Shown here: positions 22,701-34,303 of the stretch, one piece after another
Position numbering within the stretch: the stretch's first letter is position 1
Layout: the number at the start of each line of letters is the position of its first letter
DNA from: Rhizophagus irregularis
Lineage: Eukaryota; Glomeromycota; Glomeromycetes; Glomerales; Glomeraceae
Assembly: GCF_026210795.1 (NCBI RefSeq)
Contig: NC_089432.1
Location: 930,001 to 994,000 of the forward strand
Direction: 5' to 3'
Length of the DNA: 64,000 nt
Made by a program: the position numbers and the translations under genes
The notes under the pieces: model-generated
Told to the model about the DNA's origin: nothing
The model's database searches: none
What the model saw: the letters and a program-made list of their open reading frames with translations, nothing else

Positions 22701-23735
22701 ACAAAAATGTCATGTCTGACGTTTTTAACTAAAAAAAACATTTTTTTGATTTTTTAATTACAAAAACATCAAGTCTGACATTTTTAATTAATAAAATCAT
22801 TTTTTTTTGATTTTTTAATTACAAAAACGCCAAGTCTTACGTTTTTAACCAAAAAAATCAATTTTTTTGATTTTTAATCAAATCTAACGTAAAAAATGAT
22901 TTTTTAATTACAAAAACGTCAAGTCTGACATTTTTTAACTGAAAAAGTCATTTTTTTTTGACTTTTTAATTACAAAAACGTCAAGTCTGACGTTTTTTAA
23001 CTGAAAAAGTCATTTTTTTTGATTTTTTAATTACAATAACGTCAAGCCTGACATTTTTTAACTAAAAAAGTCATTTTTTTGATTTTTTAATTACAAAAAC
23101 GTCAAGCCTGACGTTTTTTAACTAAAAAAGTCATTTTTTTGATTTTTTAATTACAAAAACGTCAAGCCTGACATTTTTTAACTAATAAAGTCATTTTTTT
23201 GATTTTTTAATTACAAAAACGTCAAGCCTGACGTTTTTTAACTAAAAAAGTCATTTTTTTGATTTTTTAATTACAAAAACGTCAAGCCTGACGTTTTTCA
23301 ACTAAAAAAGTCATTTTTTTGATTTTTTAATTACAAAAACGTCAAGCCTGACGTTTTTCAACTAAAAAAGTCATTTTTTTGATTTTTTAATTACAAAAAC
23401 GTCAAGTCTGACATTTTTTAACTAAAAAAATCATTTTTTTTTATTTTTAATCACAAAAATGTCATGTCTGACGTTTTTAACTAAAAAAAACATTTTTTTG
23501 ATTTTTTAATTACAAAAACATCAAGTCTGACATTTTTAATTAATAAAATCATTTTTTTTTGATTTTTTAATTACAAAAACGCCAAGTCTTACGTTTTTAA
23601 CCAAAAAAATCAATTTTTTTGATTTTTAATCAAATCTAACGTAAAAAATGATTTTTTAATCATAAAAACGTCAAGTCTGACGTTTTTAATAAAAAAATCA
23701 ATTTTTTTTATATTTAATTATAAAAACGTTTGATG
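19740..23735. repeat. Satellite B, ~4 kb, 57-60-base units with AACGTCA/TGACGTT hairpin
   Basis: About 65-70 tandem units of the form ATTACAAAAACGTCAAGYCT, GACGTTTTTTAACTAAAAAA, GTCATTTTTTTGATTTTTTA. Each has an imperfect palindrome AACGTCA-AGYC-TGACGTT. From about 21660 to 22080 the period is exactly 60 bases. Two higher-order duplications are embedded: a 492-base period around 19801-20785 and a 752-base period around 22148-23650. There are long A and T runs and no coding capacity; ORFs across it are phase artefacts. Confidence 0.95.
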
Positions 23736-24385
23736 ACCCGACCCAAAATTTTCGAGTCAATCTGACAGTATAATGATTATAACTCACTAATAATTACCAA
23801 GTTACTCTAGTTGTATTTTACGATATATGTTTAATACTTTACTTATTTCAAATTTAATCAAAATGTATATTCAAATGTGCGTCCATTTTTTAATAATAAC
23901 CAGAAATTAACATAAATAAAAAATTTTTATAATAGATAGATAATATAAATAAAAAATTCGTTAACGCAATATATAGTATAATATAAATAATTAATTAATA
24001 TAAATAAAAAATTTTTATAATAGACAATATAAATGAAAAATATGTTGACTACAAATCCTACATTATTTTTTCATGAATAAATTGCTGAAGTGAATATTAG
24101 TTCTATACACGAAACAACTTTTGGTTTGTCAATCGTTTCAAGTTTGGGTTTGGTTAAGTCAATTTTAACTGGTAAGAATTTTTTCCAACATATTTATTAT
24201 TTTACCTGCGCCTTGTAAATCAAATTTAAACATTTTACTAAAAATAAAGATTTACAAAGTTCTGCATTATTTTTTTTTTTTTGAGAGATTTAAGAGGAGT
24301 TCATAAATAACTGAAATTAATTTTTAATGCGTTTTCCTATTTTTAAAAATAAAAAATAAATAAATAATAAAAGCAACAAATTTTA
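23736..24385. other. AT-rich intergenic spacer
   Basis: Lies between satellite B and the 3' end of the kinase gene. No gene supported. It contains short ATATAAATAAAAAATT repeats. Confidence 0.4.
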
Positions 24386-26733
24386 TTAATATTTTAAATC
24401 CAATAAATATTTACCATTATTTTCACAAGAATTAATATTTAATTCTTCAATATTTCTCTTAATTCCAAGTGAGTTGAGTCCACTACTAATATAAAATTGT
24501 ATTTGTTGAAGACTTCGTTATTTGATTAAATTATAAATGACAAATATTTTAATTTTATAATACCTTTCAATATCTATGTCTAATTTTAATTCTTCTGAAA
24601 TGTAATCTATAAAAAAAAAATTAATTTTTCTATCCAAAGATTACTTTTATTAAATGGCATAATACATACCATCATTTGATGTAAAATTTATTGATGAACA
24701 TTTAGAAAATATAGATGAACACTTGGAAATGTAAGATTTTAATGATCTACTTGTATAAATAGCTTTTGAATGAGGCTTTTCACTGAACTCAGGACCAAGC
24801 TTCTTTGAATCTATTAACTCTTTCCTTATTAAATCAGCCTGAACCAATTGATCAGCATGATTGTTTTGACGATACCATGTATGACTAATATCATCAATTT
24901 CATCTATAGAAGGTCTTTTTTTGGGATCAGGATCCCAACAACTTTTCATTAAATTAGCATAGCATTCCGGTGTATCTTTTGTAATTTCAGGTCGTACACC
25001 ATCAATAATTTTAAAGATAAGACTATGATCATGTTCAAAATTAGCAAAAGGCTTACAACCTGTTGTCAGTTCCCACATAATCATACCCAGACTATAAATA
25101 TCAGATTCTTTAGAAAATCCAGACCCTTTAAATATTTCTGGTGCAATATAAGGTATCACTCCATATATTTCATTATCAGATTGGTTATCATTTGCAGGTC
25201 GTGATAATCCTAGATCTCCGATTTTACAATAGTTATCCGAACTTACCAACACATTTCCACTGTGGAAATCTCGATGTATGAAATTTTCATCATGAATACC
25301 CTGAAGCCTAAATAATAATTAATAAAATTGTATTATAATTTAATCATTTATCAATATATTTAAAATATAAATACCCCATTACAATATAATTATGGATAAA
25401 TAATTTACGATGCCAATTAATTTCCGTAAAGTTTTTTCGTAAATACTTATGTAAATCTCCTTTTTGAGCATAATCCATAACTAATATATAAATATCTAAT
25501 TGAGGATCTTTTGTAAAACCATAAGTTTTAATCAAATAACCATCATAACAATGATAATTCGACTTTAACTGTAAATTTAAAGATTAAATTTAAAATTTTC
25601 ATACAACAAATACGAATTTTTTAATCTAAAATATTTACCTCATTTATAAAATACTTGCTAAAGTCCTGAGAATTTTTAAATCTTTTTAAAATAGCAATTT
25701 TATTACTATTTTTTGGACCATCTAACCAAGTTGCTTGATACACAATACTAAATCCTCCTTCCGCTAATTCTTTTACATTTGTAAATTGAGAATATGGTAT
25801 ATAATGCATAAAAAAATATGCTTCAATACCATCATATAAAGAATCAGTTATAACTGACGAGAACCATTTATCAATATTTTTTACTTTACCAATAAATTTA
25901 GTTATTGCTGATTGATAGTATGATCTTGTACTAAAAAGAAAATCATCTAAAACGCTATTCCCACTAATAATCTTTCTAATATCAATAGTAATAGTTGATA
26001 TTCTCTTGCACTTTTTACATTGCGATTGATTTGTATATCCAAAAATCATATTTGTTGTTAAACAGTATCTACACCCAATAGAAAATATATAACAAATCAT
26101 ACAATACTTTTGACAGTTTGATGTAAATACTAATTTTCCATCACAATAATGACACTGAGATGTATCATCCCACCATGGTAAATAAATAATTGAAATAAAT
26201 TTTTTAGTAAAGGTTGATTCGATACATCCGGAAGATATTAGATAACAACTTGAACACAATATTATCTCATTTGTATTTCTATCGACTGTTTCTTTATATA
26301 ATAATTTTTCACATAGCTTACAATATTTGTCGCTTTCAATTAAATTTTTGTATAGAACACTACTCATATCCAAATAAAAATAATACCCAGCTATTTGTTT
26401 AAAACATAATATTGTCAAACAATTTTTACAGCATTCTTGGATATTTTGTGGTACTTTTGTTCTACTTACTTCATGTTTATTACATTCCAATTCCTTTGTG
26501 TTTAAATATACGTCTAAGTACATATTATTATCAGTTATATTGGTTAAATAACTAGATAAACATTTTTTGCAATAACTTTGATGATGATAAATAGTCGTTT
26601 CATACTCTTCTCCACAATGAAAACAATTTTTATCTTCCCAATTAAATGAAGCAAAAAAAATCGGTACGGGACTAGATTTTAATTTTGGTGTTGGATCAAA
26701 AGAATTTTCATCATTTAATTTTACAAGTTCCAT
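24386..26733 (-). CDS. TKL-like protein kinase with cysteine-rich N-terminus
   Basis: Model: exon 1 26733-25639 (365 codons), exon 2 25568-25375, exon 3 25307-24670, then two short 3' exons ending at TAA 24386; the 3' end is less certain. The first ~300 residues hold many CxxC pairs (CFHCGEEY, CKKC, CKNC, CKLC, CSSC, CHYC, CMIC, CRYC, CKKC), suggesting several zinc-binding knuckles. The kinase domain follows: glycine loop LAEGGFSIVYQATW, lysine in IAILKRFK, catalytic IHRDFHSGNVLV (HRD...N), IGDLGLSRP with DLG in place of DFG, APE in YIAPEIF, and DIYSLGMIMWELTTG. The C-terminal CWDPDPKKRPS is the usual TKL ending. All catalytic residues are present, so it is likely active as a cytosolic kinase. 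Such kinases are strongly expanded in Rhizophagus. Substrate unknown. Confidence 0.88.
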
Positions 26734-27392
26734 TTTATAATATTACAAGTATAAACAAGTATAGAAAACTTGACATATTTATAGTTTTTCAAATTCTTAT
26801 ATATAATTAATCTTATGGAATTTTCTGTCGGTGAATTCGCTATGGTACTACGGAAAATTCGGTTTTATTTAGAGGTACAGAAGTACTTCGTCGAATGAAG
26901 TTGATCTGTATGACTAACCTTATTTGTTTTAACATGTTGGCAGATTTTGCTAATTTTGAATGGGGGACGATCTAGTGTAAATGTGATAATCTTTTATTAT
27001 TTCATTTACTGTGTTTTTGTTTGTTTATTTTATTTTTCTTTTATTGCAAAACTTTCATATAAAATTAATAAAGATAAAGGCGCCATGCCATGTTTGATCT
27101 AAATTTGAAGATTTTCATAATATCTGTTAAAAACTGTTTTGTAATACCAAATAAAAACATCTGATACAGAATCATAAGTTGAGTAAAAATCTACATTTGC
27201 GAAAATTACTCGCCGTAAAATAAATGCAAAAAAAGCCATTTCGTTAACAAGAACCCATTTCTCACTTGCATAGTAATTATAATGTTTATTATTAGAAAGT
27301 ATGATTTAATAAAACAAAAAATAAAATAAAATTTATATAGTCACAATAACTATGAATATTTACAAAAATATTTTAATGCTCAATGAATATAT
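26734..27392. other. Kinase upstream region / spacer
   Basis: Putative promoter side of the minus-strand kinase gene. AT-rich; no other gene supported. Confidence 0.4.
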
Positions 27393-29004
27393 CCCTATAA
27401 GAAATCTGTATATGGAATGGATACATTTTGTATACATTTTATGTACGTTTCTATAGATTCCGTATACAAATTCCGTATATTTAATAAGAAATTCATTTTT
27501 GAACATTTTTTTAAAAAACTAACGTATACGAAATGTATACGGAAAAAATTAATAATGCGGAATGTATACGGAATTTTTAAACTTAATATTTTAGAAAATA
27601 ATTTTACAATCATCCCGTATCATAACACGTGATCACGTGATTGTTTATTGTTTTGTTATGATACGTTTTTTTGTTTTTTATATAAACCCTTAACAATTAC
27701 TTTGATCTTCCTTTTTATCTTTCCTTTCTTTTGTCTTTTGTTATTTTGTTTTTTTTTTTATTTTAAAAAATTTTTCTTTCTTTTTTCTTCGTCACCTCCC
27801 TTTACAAAGAGATTTTTTTTTCGTCACTCTCCTTTAAAAAAAATTTTTTTTTCATCACTCCTTTAAAAAATTTTTTTTCATCACTCTCCTTTTAAAAAAA
27901 AATTTTTTTCGTCACTCCTTTAAAAAAATTTTTTTCATCACTCTCCTTTTAAAAAAAAATTTTTTTCGTCACTCCTTTAAAAAAATTTTTTTTTGACTTT
28001 ATTCTTTTATTCCCCACTCACCGCCCTTTCCTTTTTTTTTAAAAAAAAAATTTTCTTTCTATTCTTTATAAAAAATTTTTTATTTTTCTAACTTTGACAT
28101 CCTCCCTTTTTTTTTAAAAAAAATTTTTTTAACTTTCCTAACTTCGTCACCCCTCTTTTTAAAGAAAAATATTTTTTGATTTGTTCTTTTATTCCCCACT
28201 CACTACCCTTTCTTTTTTATTTATATTATCTCTTTTTTTTATAGGCCAACAGATTTTTTTTGAAAGTTTCTTTTTTCTTTTTTTTGTAAATTAGTTTGGG
28301 AGTCCTTTTCTTTTTGTAGGATGGTACAGGATTTTTTCTTTTTTAGGTCAGTTCAAATTTTCTTTTTTCTTTGTAAGTTTGGTTCAGATTCTGGATTTTT
28401 TTCTTGTAAGTTGTTTTGGTTTCTTTTCATCAGACGTTTTATGATTCTTTTCTTTTATGTAGGTCAGACATTTTGGAGTTCTTTTTCTTTTTTGTAGGAA
28501 TACTGACCCTTGGTGACTTGGACGATTGCAGATACTATATGAGGGTGTTTTGGTTTCCGGTTAAGTTAAACATTCTCATGTTTCTTTTTTCTTTTTAGAT
28601 TTTTTGACTCTGAATGAACCTGAACATATTATAGATAATCTAGGTTGCAATAGGTGGTTTTGATAAGGAAGGGAATTTTAATAATGTATTTAATATATTT
28701 GTATTTGTTTAATTTTTAATTTATATTTAATTTAATAAAGTAGAATTAAATTTATGTAAATACAACTATAATAAACTGTAATATAATGGTAAATTCAGTA
28801 ACCAAATCGTATAAATTTCATGATAAAATCAGTGATCAAATCATGTAAATTCCATACGAATCCCGTGTAAATTTCGTATCCAAACCATATTTTTAGTGAT
28901 ACGGAATTGTGCATTTTTCCGTATCCTTTCATGATACGTTATTTCTAAGGAAAAAAAAATCGTATAAAAACTTTATAAAAAACATATCCGATTTTTTTAT
29001 AGGG
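27393..29004. mobile_element. 1.6-kb TIR element with CT-rich and microexon-like interior
   Basis: The ends are imperfect inverted repeats: CCCTATAAGAAATCTGTATATG at the left, and CCCTATAAAAAAATCGGATATG on the complement of the right end. Both subterminal regions hold GTATACGG/GATACGG words. Inside, 27625-27640 has CACGTGATCACGTG, 27679 has a TATATAAA box, 27780-28160 is a tandem CT-rich/T-rich repeat, and 28230-28620 repeats the pattern of T-tract plus TAG followed by short segments. No transposase ORF, so probably non-autonomous. Confidence 0.55.
27780..28010. repeat. Tandem CT-rich repeat (TCGTCACTCCTTTAAAAAAA)
   Basis: At least five imperfect units alternating TCGTCACTCC / TCATCACTCTCC with A7-T8 runs. 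No coding value. Confidence 0.8.
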
Positions 29005-30541
29005 TAGGATCGGCATTTGTTGTATCACTTTGCATAATTTGACTTTTTTATTAATATCTGATATGTATGTAAAATATTTCGCAAGAATTAATATATTTAT
29101 TAATACGTCGCAAAGTTAAATAACAATTAAATAGCTTCTTATTCGGGTTTAAATTGTTAGTTGGAACTTCCTTGATCCCCATTACTATATCTGCAACCGA
29201 AATATTTTTCTGAACTATTGTGCCAACGTCATATTTCCACGGTCACATGATATTTCCATACCCGGAAATTTTTGTCCTCGAATAAGGACCAGAGTTATCA
29301 TTATTAGAATTTTTAATGAAATTAGTCCACCGAGTTCTGGAGCAGGTTCAAAAATGAGTTGTCAAGTTTGAAAAGTTACGGCAAAGTGTATATAATGTTA
29401 TTTTGCTAGTTTAACATACTAACTTGGGCAGCAAGACTAAATAACATTTTATAAATCACGTTAGTTAGGTAATGATTGTCCTGATAATGTTTTTTTATTA
29501 TGTATAAAAACTTTTGAGAAAGAGTTTTTCGGCTTTTCAATAGGTAATAATTAGTTTGATTTTTTAGTTCGTGAAGATTTATGTACGCTAATAATATATA
29601 CGTTTACATGCATAATAATGTAATTAATTATTTATATGCTATAGTTAAAGAACTAAGTACTACACCTTGGTATTCTGTACTCATAAACTGGGTTATCTTT
29701 AAAGTGTCCAAATACATTCTATATGTAAAATAATATTAATACTTTATTTAAACATATTTGCGAGTTATAAACCAAATCCAAATAATTGAAACTAAAAATA
29801 GTTGAAATCAATACCTCCCTCCCTATTTGAAATTTGAATTAACCCAGCCAATTTCTAATTATTACACACTTACCCAAATCACTAACCAGTCAAAACAAAT
29901 TAAAAAGAAAAAATTAAGAAAGATAGGATTTTGAAGTAATATTGGAAAACATTTCTATTTCTTTAGAAAATATCGACCGATATCTCTATTCTCAATCGTA
30001 AGATCATATAAAAGATGTCAATCGGTCTTTTCAGTCTTTTTTATTTGAGCCAGTCTTTGGGAAGGTAACAATATTTGCGCCCTTGAAATTTTGTAGCATA
30101 GTGAGATATAACAAAGACAAAATTTGAGCTTGGTCCTAAGATCATTATTGGTAAAAATCATAAAAGATCAGGAAAAATGACATTTTATTTCTAGATGCTG
30201 CTTTGTTTTGAAACGGTCTATTGGATTAAGACCAAAATTTGCTGTTTATTAGTCCTCAATCTGGTTCTATTACTTCTATAGTGCCACAAAGTTTTAGGGC
30301 GCAGTCGCTGTTACTTTTCAGGACCAAATAGGACTGACAGGAGTCACAGGACCATTTAAGATCGTACGATCGATCGCCAAAATAATTTCCTCTATTTCCT
30401 CTATATTTGATGATAATTCATTCATTTATTTATTTATTAAATTTTTAATAATAATTACTTTTTTTTTAATGATGGATAATTCTTTTCAATGATAATTTTA
30501 TTTGATGATAAGGCGAATAAATTAGAATTTTAGGTATCCAT
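29005..30541. other. Gene-poor spacer
   Basis: No intact ORF on either strand. A few more GC-balanced patches occur (for example near 29160-29300 and 30260-30380) and may be old repeat remnants, but I could not assign them. Confidence 0.4.
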
Positions 30542-30551
30542 GTTAATTTTT

Positions 30552-30681
30552 AACCTTTTATTTTTATTTTTATTTTATAAATGTAGACAACGACGGGAAC
30601 CATACAAATCTGGGAGCCAAGCCCTTACAAGGGTCTACTATACTACACCGATACCAGTATAACCCCAACCCTCGCGAGGAA
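30552..30681 (-). mobile_element. Short retroposon (SINE or truncated LINE 3' end) with 10-base TSD
   Basis: A 130-base GC-richer island, read on the minus strand. It starts TTCCTCGCGAGGGTTGGGGT, runs through GACCCTTGTAAGGGCTTGGC, and ends in an (AAAAT)n-type tail. It is flanked by direct repeats GTTAATTTTT at 30542-30551 and 30682-30691. A tailed insert with a target duplication is the hallmark of target-primed retroposition. Whether it is a SINE or the last part of a LINE cannot be told from one copy. Confidence 0.7.
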
Positions 30682-30691
30682 GTTAATTTTT

Positions 30692-31099
30692 TTTTGATAA
30701 ATGAAAAAAATTTTGATCTCGAGACTCGAGTGCACGTGATCGATAATGCTAGCCAGAATTATATTAATATCGGCTGCGGAGTTTGCCAAAATTACAAAAT
30801 TTGGCCGCACTATTATTTTGAAAAAATTTACATATAAAATTTATTACATATATTTTGATGAGTTATTACTTTTTCATGTTAAATAATCAATACAGATGAG
30901 TGATATTTAATAATTGACGTTTAATTCTCAAAGTTATTTCTTCACTTATAACCCCATAGCCTACTATAAATTAATTTTTATTTGCTGGTCTAATTTACCT
31001 TAAAACGACATACTATATATTTATTACTATAAAATGAATCTATAAAAAATTATAATTTAATAATTTCAGTTTATTTAAAAAATTAATTTATAGTTCATC
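30692..31099. other. AT-rich spacer
   Basis: No gene supported. An inverted pair GCGGAGTTTGCC / GGCCGC surrounds an AAAATT core near 30774-30810. Confidence 0.35.
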
Positions 31100-31883
31100 A
31101 ACGTTCAAACATATTAAATAAATACTTCTAATTAAACTTAAAGCATCTTCATAACCTTTTTTTAGTACCATTTGAATTATTCGTTTCATATTTTTTCAAT
31201 TTCTTTTCCATTTTCGTATATTAGAGCAATATTATATTGAGCATGATAGTTTTTGACCTTTTGATATGATTCATATGCTTTTTTTGTTAATTTTGTTAAT
31301 ATTAGTGGCAATACCATTATTAATAATTAATCTAATAATATCCTAACATGCAGTAGAATTTATCTTGTTCAGCTGATATTTTATAAACCTCAAAAGCTTT
31401 ATTATAATCTATTTCGATAACTTTCTCTATTAATATATATATCAACAATATTATATTAAGCCATATATAATAATACTTAAATTTATTGCTTTTTAAAATA
31501 ATTCTAATGCTCTTTGTTCATTAATAATGGTTTTAGTTCCATGATAATTAAAATATCCAAGTAGAAAAAAAAAGGAATTTAAACTACTTTGATTATTTAA
31601 AGCCAGTTAATAACCTCTTATAGATTATTATTAATATAAGCAAGAATATGTTGCTTTATTATTACAATTTCCTCTTTTCCTCCATTTACCACTTTAAAGA
31701 TAAACTAATTTATTAATTAGTTACATTATTTAAATCTTCTTTCAAAAACATTTTCATGAATGTTTTCATAAATGTTTTAAGTTGTTCGGTTGGTTCTATG
31801 TCTTTTTACTTATAATCATTTTAATCAAAATTTTGAACAATCTGAGATGATTTTTCAAATAATGAATTTTTCTTATTTGTCAT
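31100..31883 (-). pseudogene. Sel1-repeat protein pseudogene
   Basis: Minus-strand remains of a Sel1-like gene of the type found at 38562-42531. The start codon at 31883 begins MTNKKNSLFEKSSQIVQNFD and meets a stop at once. Downstream, frames contain AEQDKFY-, KAFEVYKIS- and AQYNIALIYENGKEIEKI-like Sel1 pieces, near 31200-31240 and 31370-31410, interrupted by stops and indels. Intact relatives have 4-6 repeats of 36 residues; here none is uninterrupted. Probably an old dispersed copy of the cluster genes. Confidence 0.65.
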
Positions 31884-34303
31884 TGCGAATAAAATAGAAT
31901 GTTAAAATAATTTGTTTACCCAATAAAGTAAAATTGAATTTGTTTGCGTTGTCGGCATTAACGCTAGATATTAGTTCACAGTGAATTTGTGAATTTGTGA
32001 AATTTTTTAATAATAATGTTTGATATTGATAAGATAAATCAGTCGCAAATTGGCATCCTTTTTACATGATACTAATTTTAAGTACATCCTTTAATCTGGA
32101 AGCGACAACATCAAAGCATGAGTATTGCTAATGGAATAATAAATATCGGATGATAATATGATGATAATATTATTGAAAGTGGTAATCCTGCATCTGTGTC
32201 ATTAAACTTCCTCGAAATTATGAGCTTCAATGATATCATTATCAGACAAAAATATGGAAATATATTATAAAAGCTAGATGAATGTGCAGAATGTAAATTG
32301 GTTATAATAATTAGTATTAATTTTGCAATATAAACATTAACGTTCTCAATTTGATTAATAAAAAAGTGAAAATGAAAATAATTATGGTAAAAGAATGCTC
32401 AATTATCTATTAAAATATTGATTATGTGGGTTGGACGGTCAATTTTGGTAGAATAAGAAACTCATTGCGCTAACTGAAACGTTCACATAATTTACACTTA
32501 TAGCAATTGAATTTCTCAAATAATATCATTTGCTTATCTCAAATAAAATTATTATTAACCTAAAACATTATAATCAACTAATTTTCTGTAAAAATATGTA
32601 AATAATAAGGAGAAGAAAACATAGTAATTGTATAAACGATAAACATTTTTACATATCTAAAATTTAGAATAAAATTAAATAAATACCTGTTCCAATATAT
32701 TATAGAAACTAATTTCCACAAAATATGAATTTTTTTGAAGGAACATTCCTAAAGAAGCTAATATTTCTTAATAAATAAAGGAACTAGAACAAAATTTTAT
32801 TAATAATTGAGAATATTTCTTGGAAAATAAGTCATATCTGATATTAGTATACAAATTTGAAAAGATAATTCTAATTTTTGAATTAAGGTTTATGATAAAT
32901 GTTGTTATTATTATCACATATAGGTAATTGAATATTATTTTATATCAGTTTCTATATAGATTTTAATGATTATTTGTTAAAATAGTAGTAAATAAATTAA
33001 AAAAACTTTATTAACTAAGAAAAACTTCGTTGAATTTTTATAAAAGCTTATTTGATAAAATAAAATTAAGTTAAGTTTAACAGTACACAAATTTCTATTG
33101 ATAATATTGATTAGACAACGTTAGTGATGCGACTCCGACGGATAATCCGCCTTCAATCCGATCCGAATCCAGATAACGGGTAATTTTTTGGATTGACCTA
33201 CATATATAAACTACATATTTAATGACGATGCTGCTTCATGATAAGTACTCGCGCAGCACTTTTAATATAAGCTTAGATTATGCTCTAATACGTATATATA
33301 TCAACAAATTAAACGCGTTTGTTTAGTAGTATTTCGATCAATACTTAATAATTTTTTTTTATGAAAATAGTAAAGAAAATAACTAAAAATGAAATAAATG
33401 ATTGATATATTGAATTAATATTTAATAATTTATATTTTCAGCATATTCGACGTTTACATTATTCAAAATAAAAGGCTATATCACAATGAAATTAATGAAA
33501 AAAAATAGTATATTGACAAAAAAAGACTCGATAATAACTTACTATTCCCAAAACTGCTTTTACACGTGTTTCTTCATATATTAAAATCTTGATAATATTT
33601 AAGAATACTACACTAAATAGTAAATACATTGTTTATATTTTGTTTATCCATATGCCTGAAAATAAAAGACAAAACTCGTATTTAAATATTTGACTAAAGT
33701 TATCAAAAATTTTTGAAATTCTAATCGAAATCATTAATTATGCCAGAATTATTAAAATAATCAGGTTAAAAATAAATAGGAAATATTACAATTTCAAATT
33801 CTAATAAATTGATAACATTTGCCTTGATCATGATCCTTAATCACATATTATCGGTTATGTGATCAATTAAAGTGATTTCAAATCATTGATCAATGTATAA
33901 CCATTCTAAAACACATATTTGTTATTTTAGCAATAATTGGGCGTGCTTTATTATTTTATCAACAATTTCATTTCACTTTTACATTTCATTTATCGAGTTT
34001 CTACAAATCATAATATGTAATTTGATAATTTATACAATAATTTATTAGTGAAATATAATGTAAAAATAATTATTTAAATTACAAACTAAGAATTTTGAAA
34101 GAAGTCTCGTCTTTCTACTCTAGACTTAGTGTTTAAATAATTCATAATAATGATAAGAAATATTGTAGATATAATAATATTGTTATTATTTAATTGAGAT
34201 AATTTATCTGCATTAAATATTTAAATCTATAATAATAAAAAAAAATCGAGTTAAAAAAAAAAATTGCTGAAATTTTATTTTAACTTTTAAATAAGAAAAA
34301 ATG
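31884..34303. other. Gene-poor AT-rich region
   Basis: 2.4 kb without an ORF I can support on either strand. A short GC-balanced patch near 33120-33180 (CTCCGACGGATAATCCGCCT) may be a repeat remnant. Confidence 0.4.

Noticed and set aside
16890-23735. Possible CRISPR array (regular repeats with palindromes)
   Set aside because: Units are contiguous without unique spacers and the genome is eukaryotic; these are satellites.
19740-23735. Satellite B as a centromere
   Set aside because: Size and higher-order structure are compatible, but the sequence alone gives no proof and no chromatin data are available.
27395-27866. ORFs near the left end of the 1.6-kb TIR element
   Set aside because: Low-complexity Phe/Ser/Leu-rich translations of T-rich repeats, without motifs.
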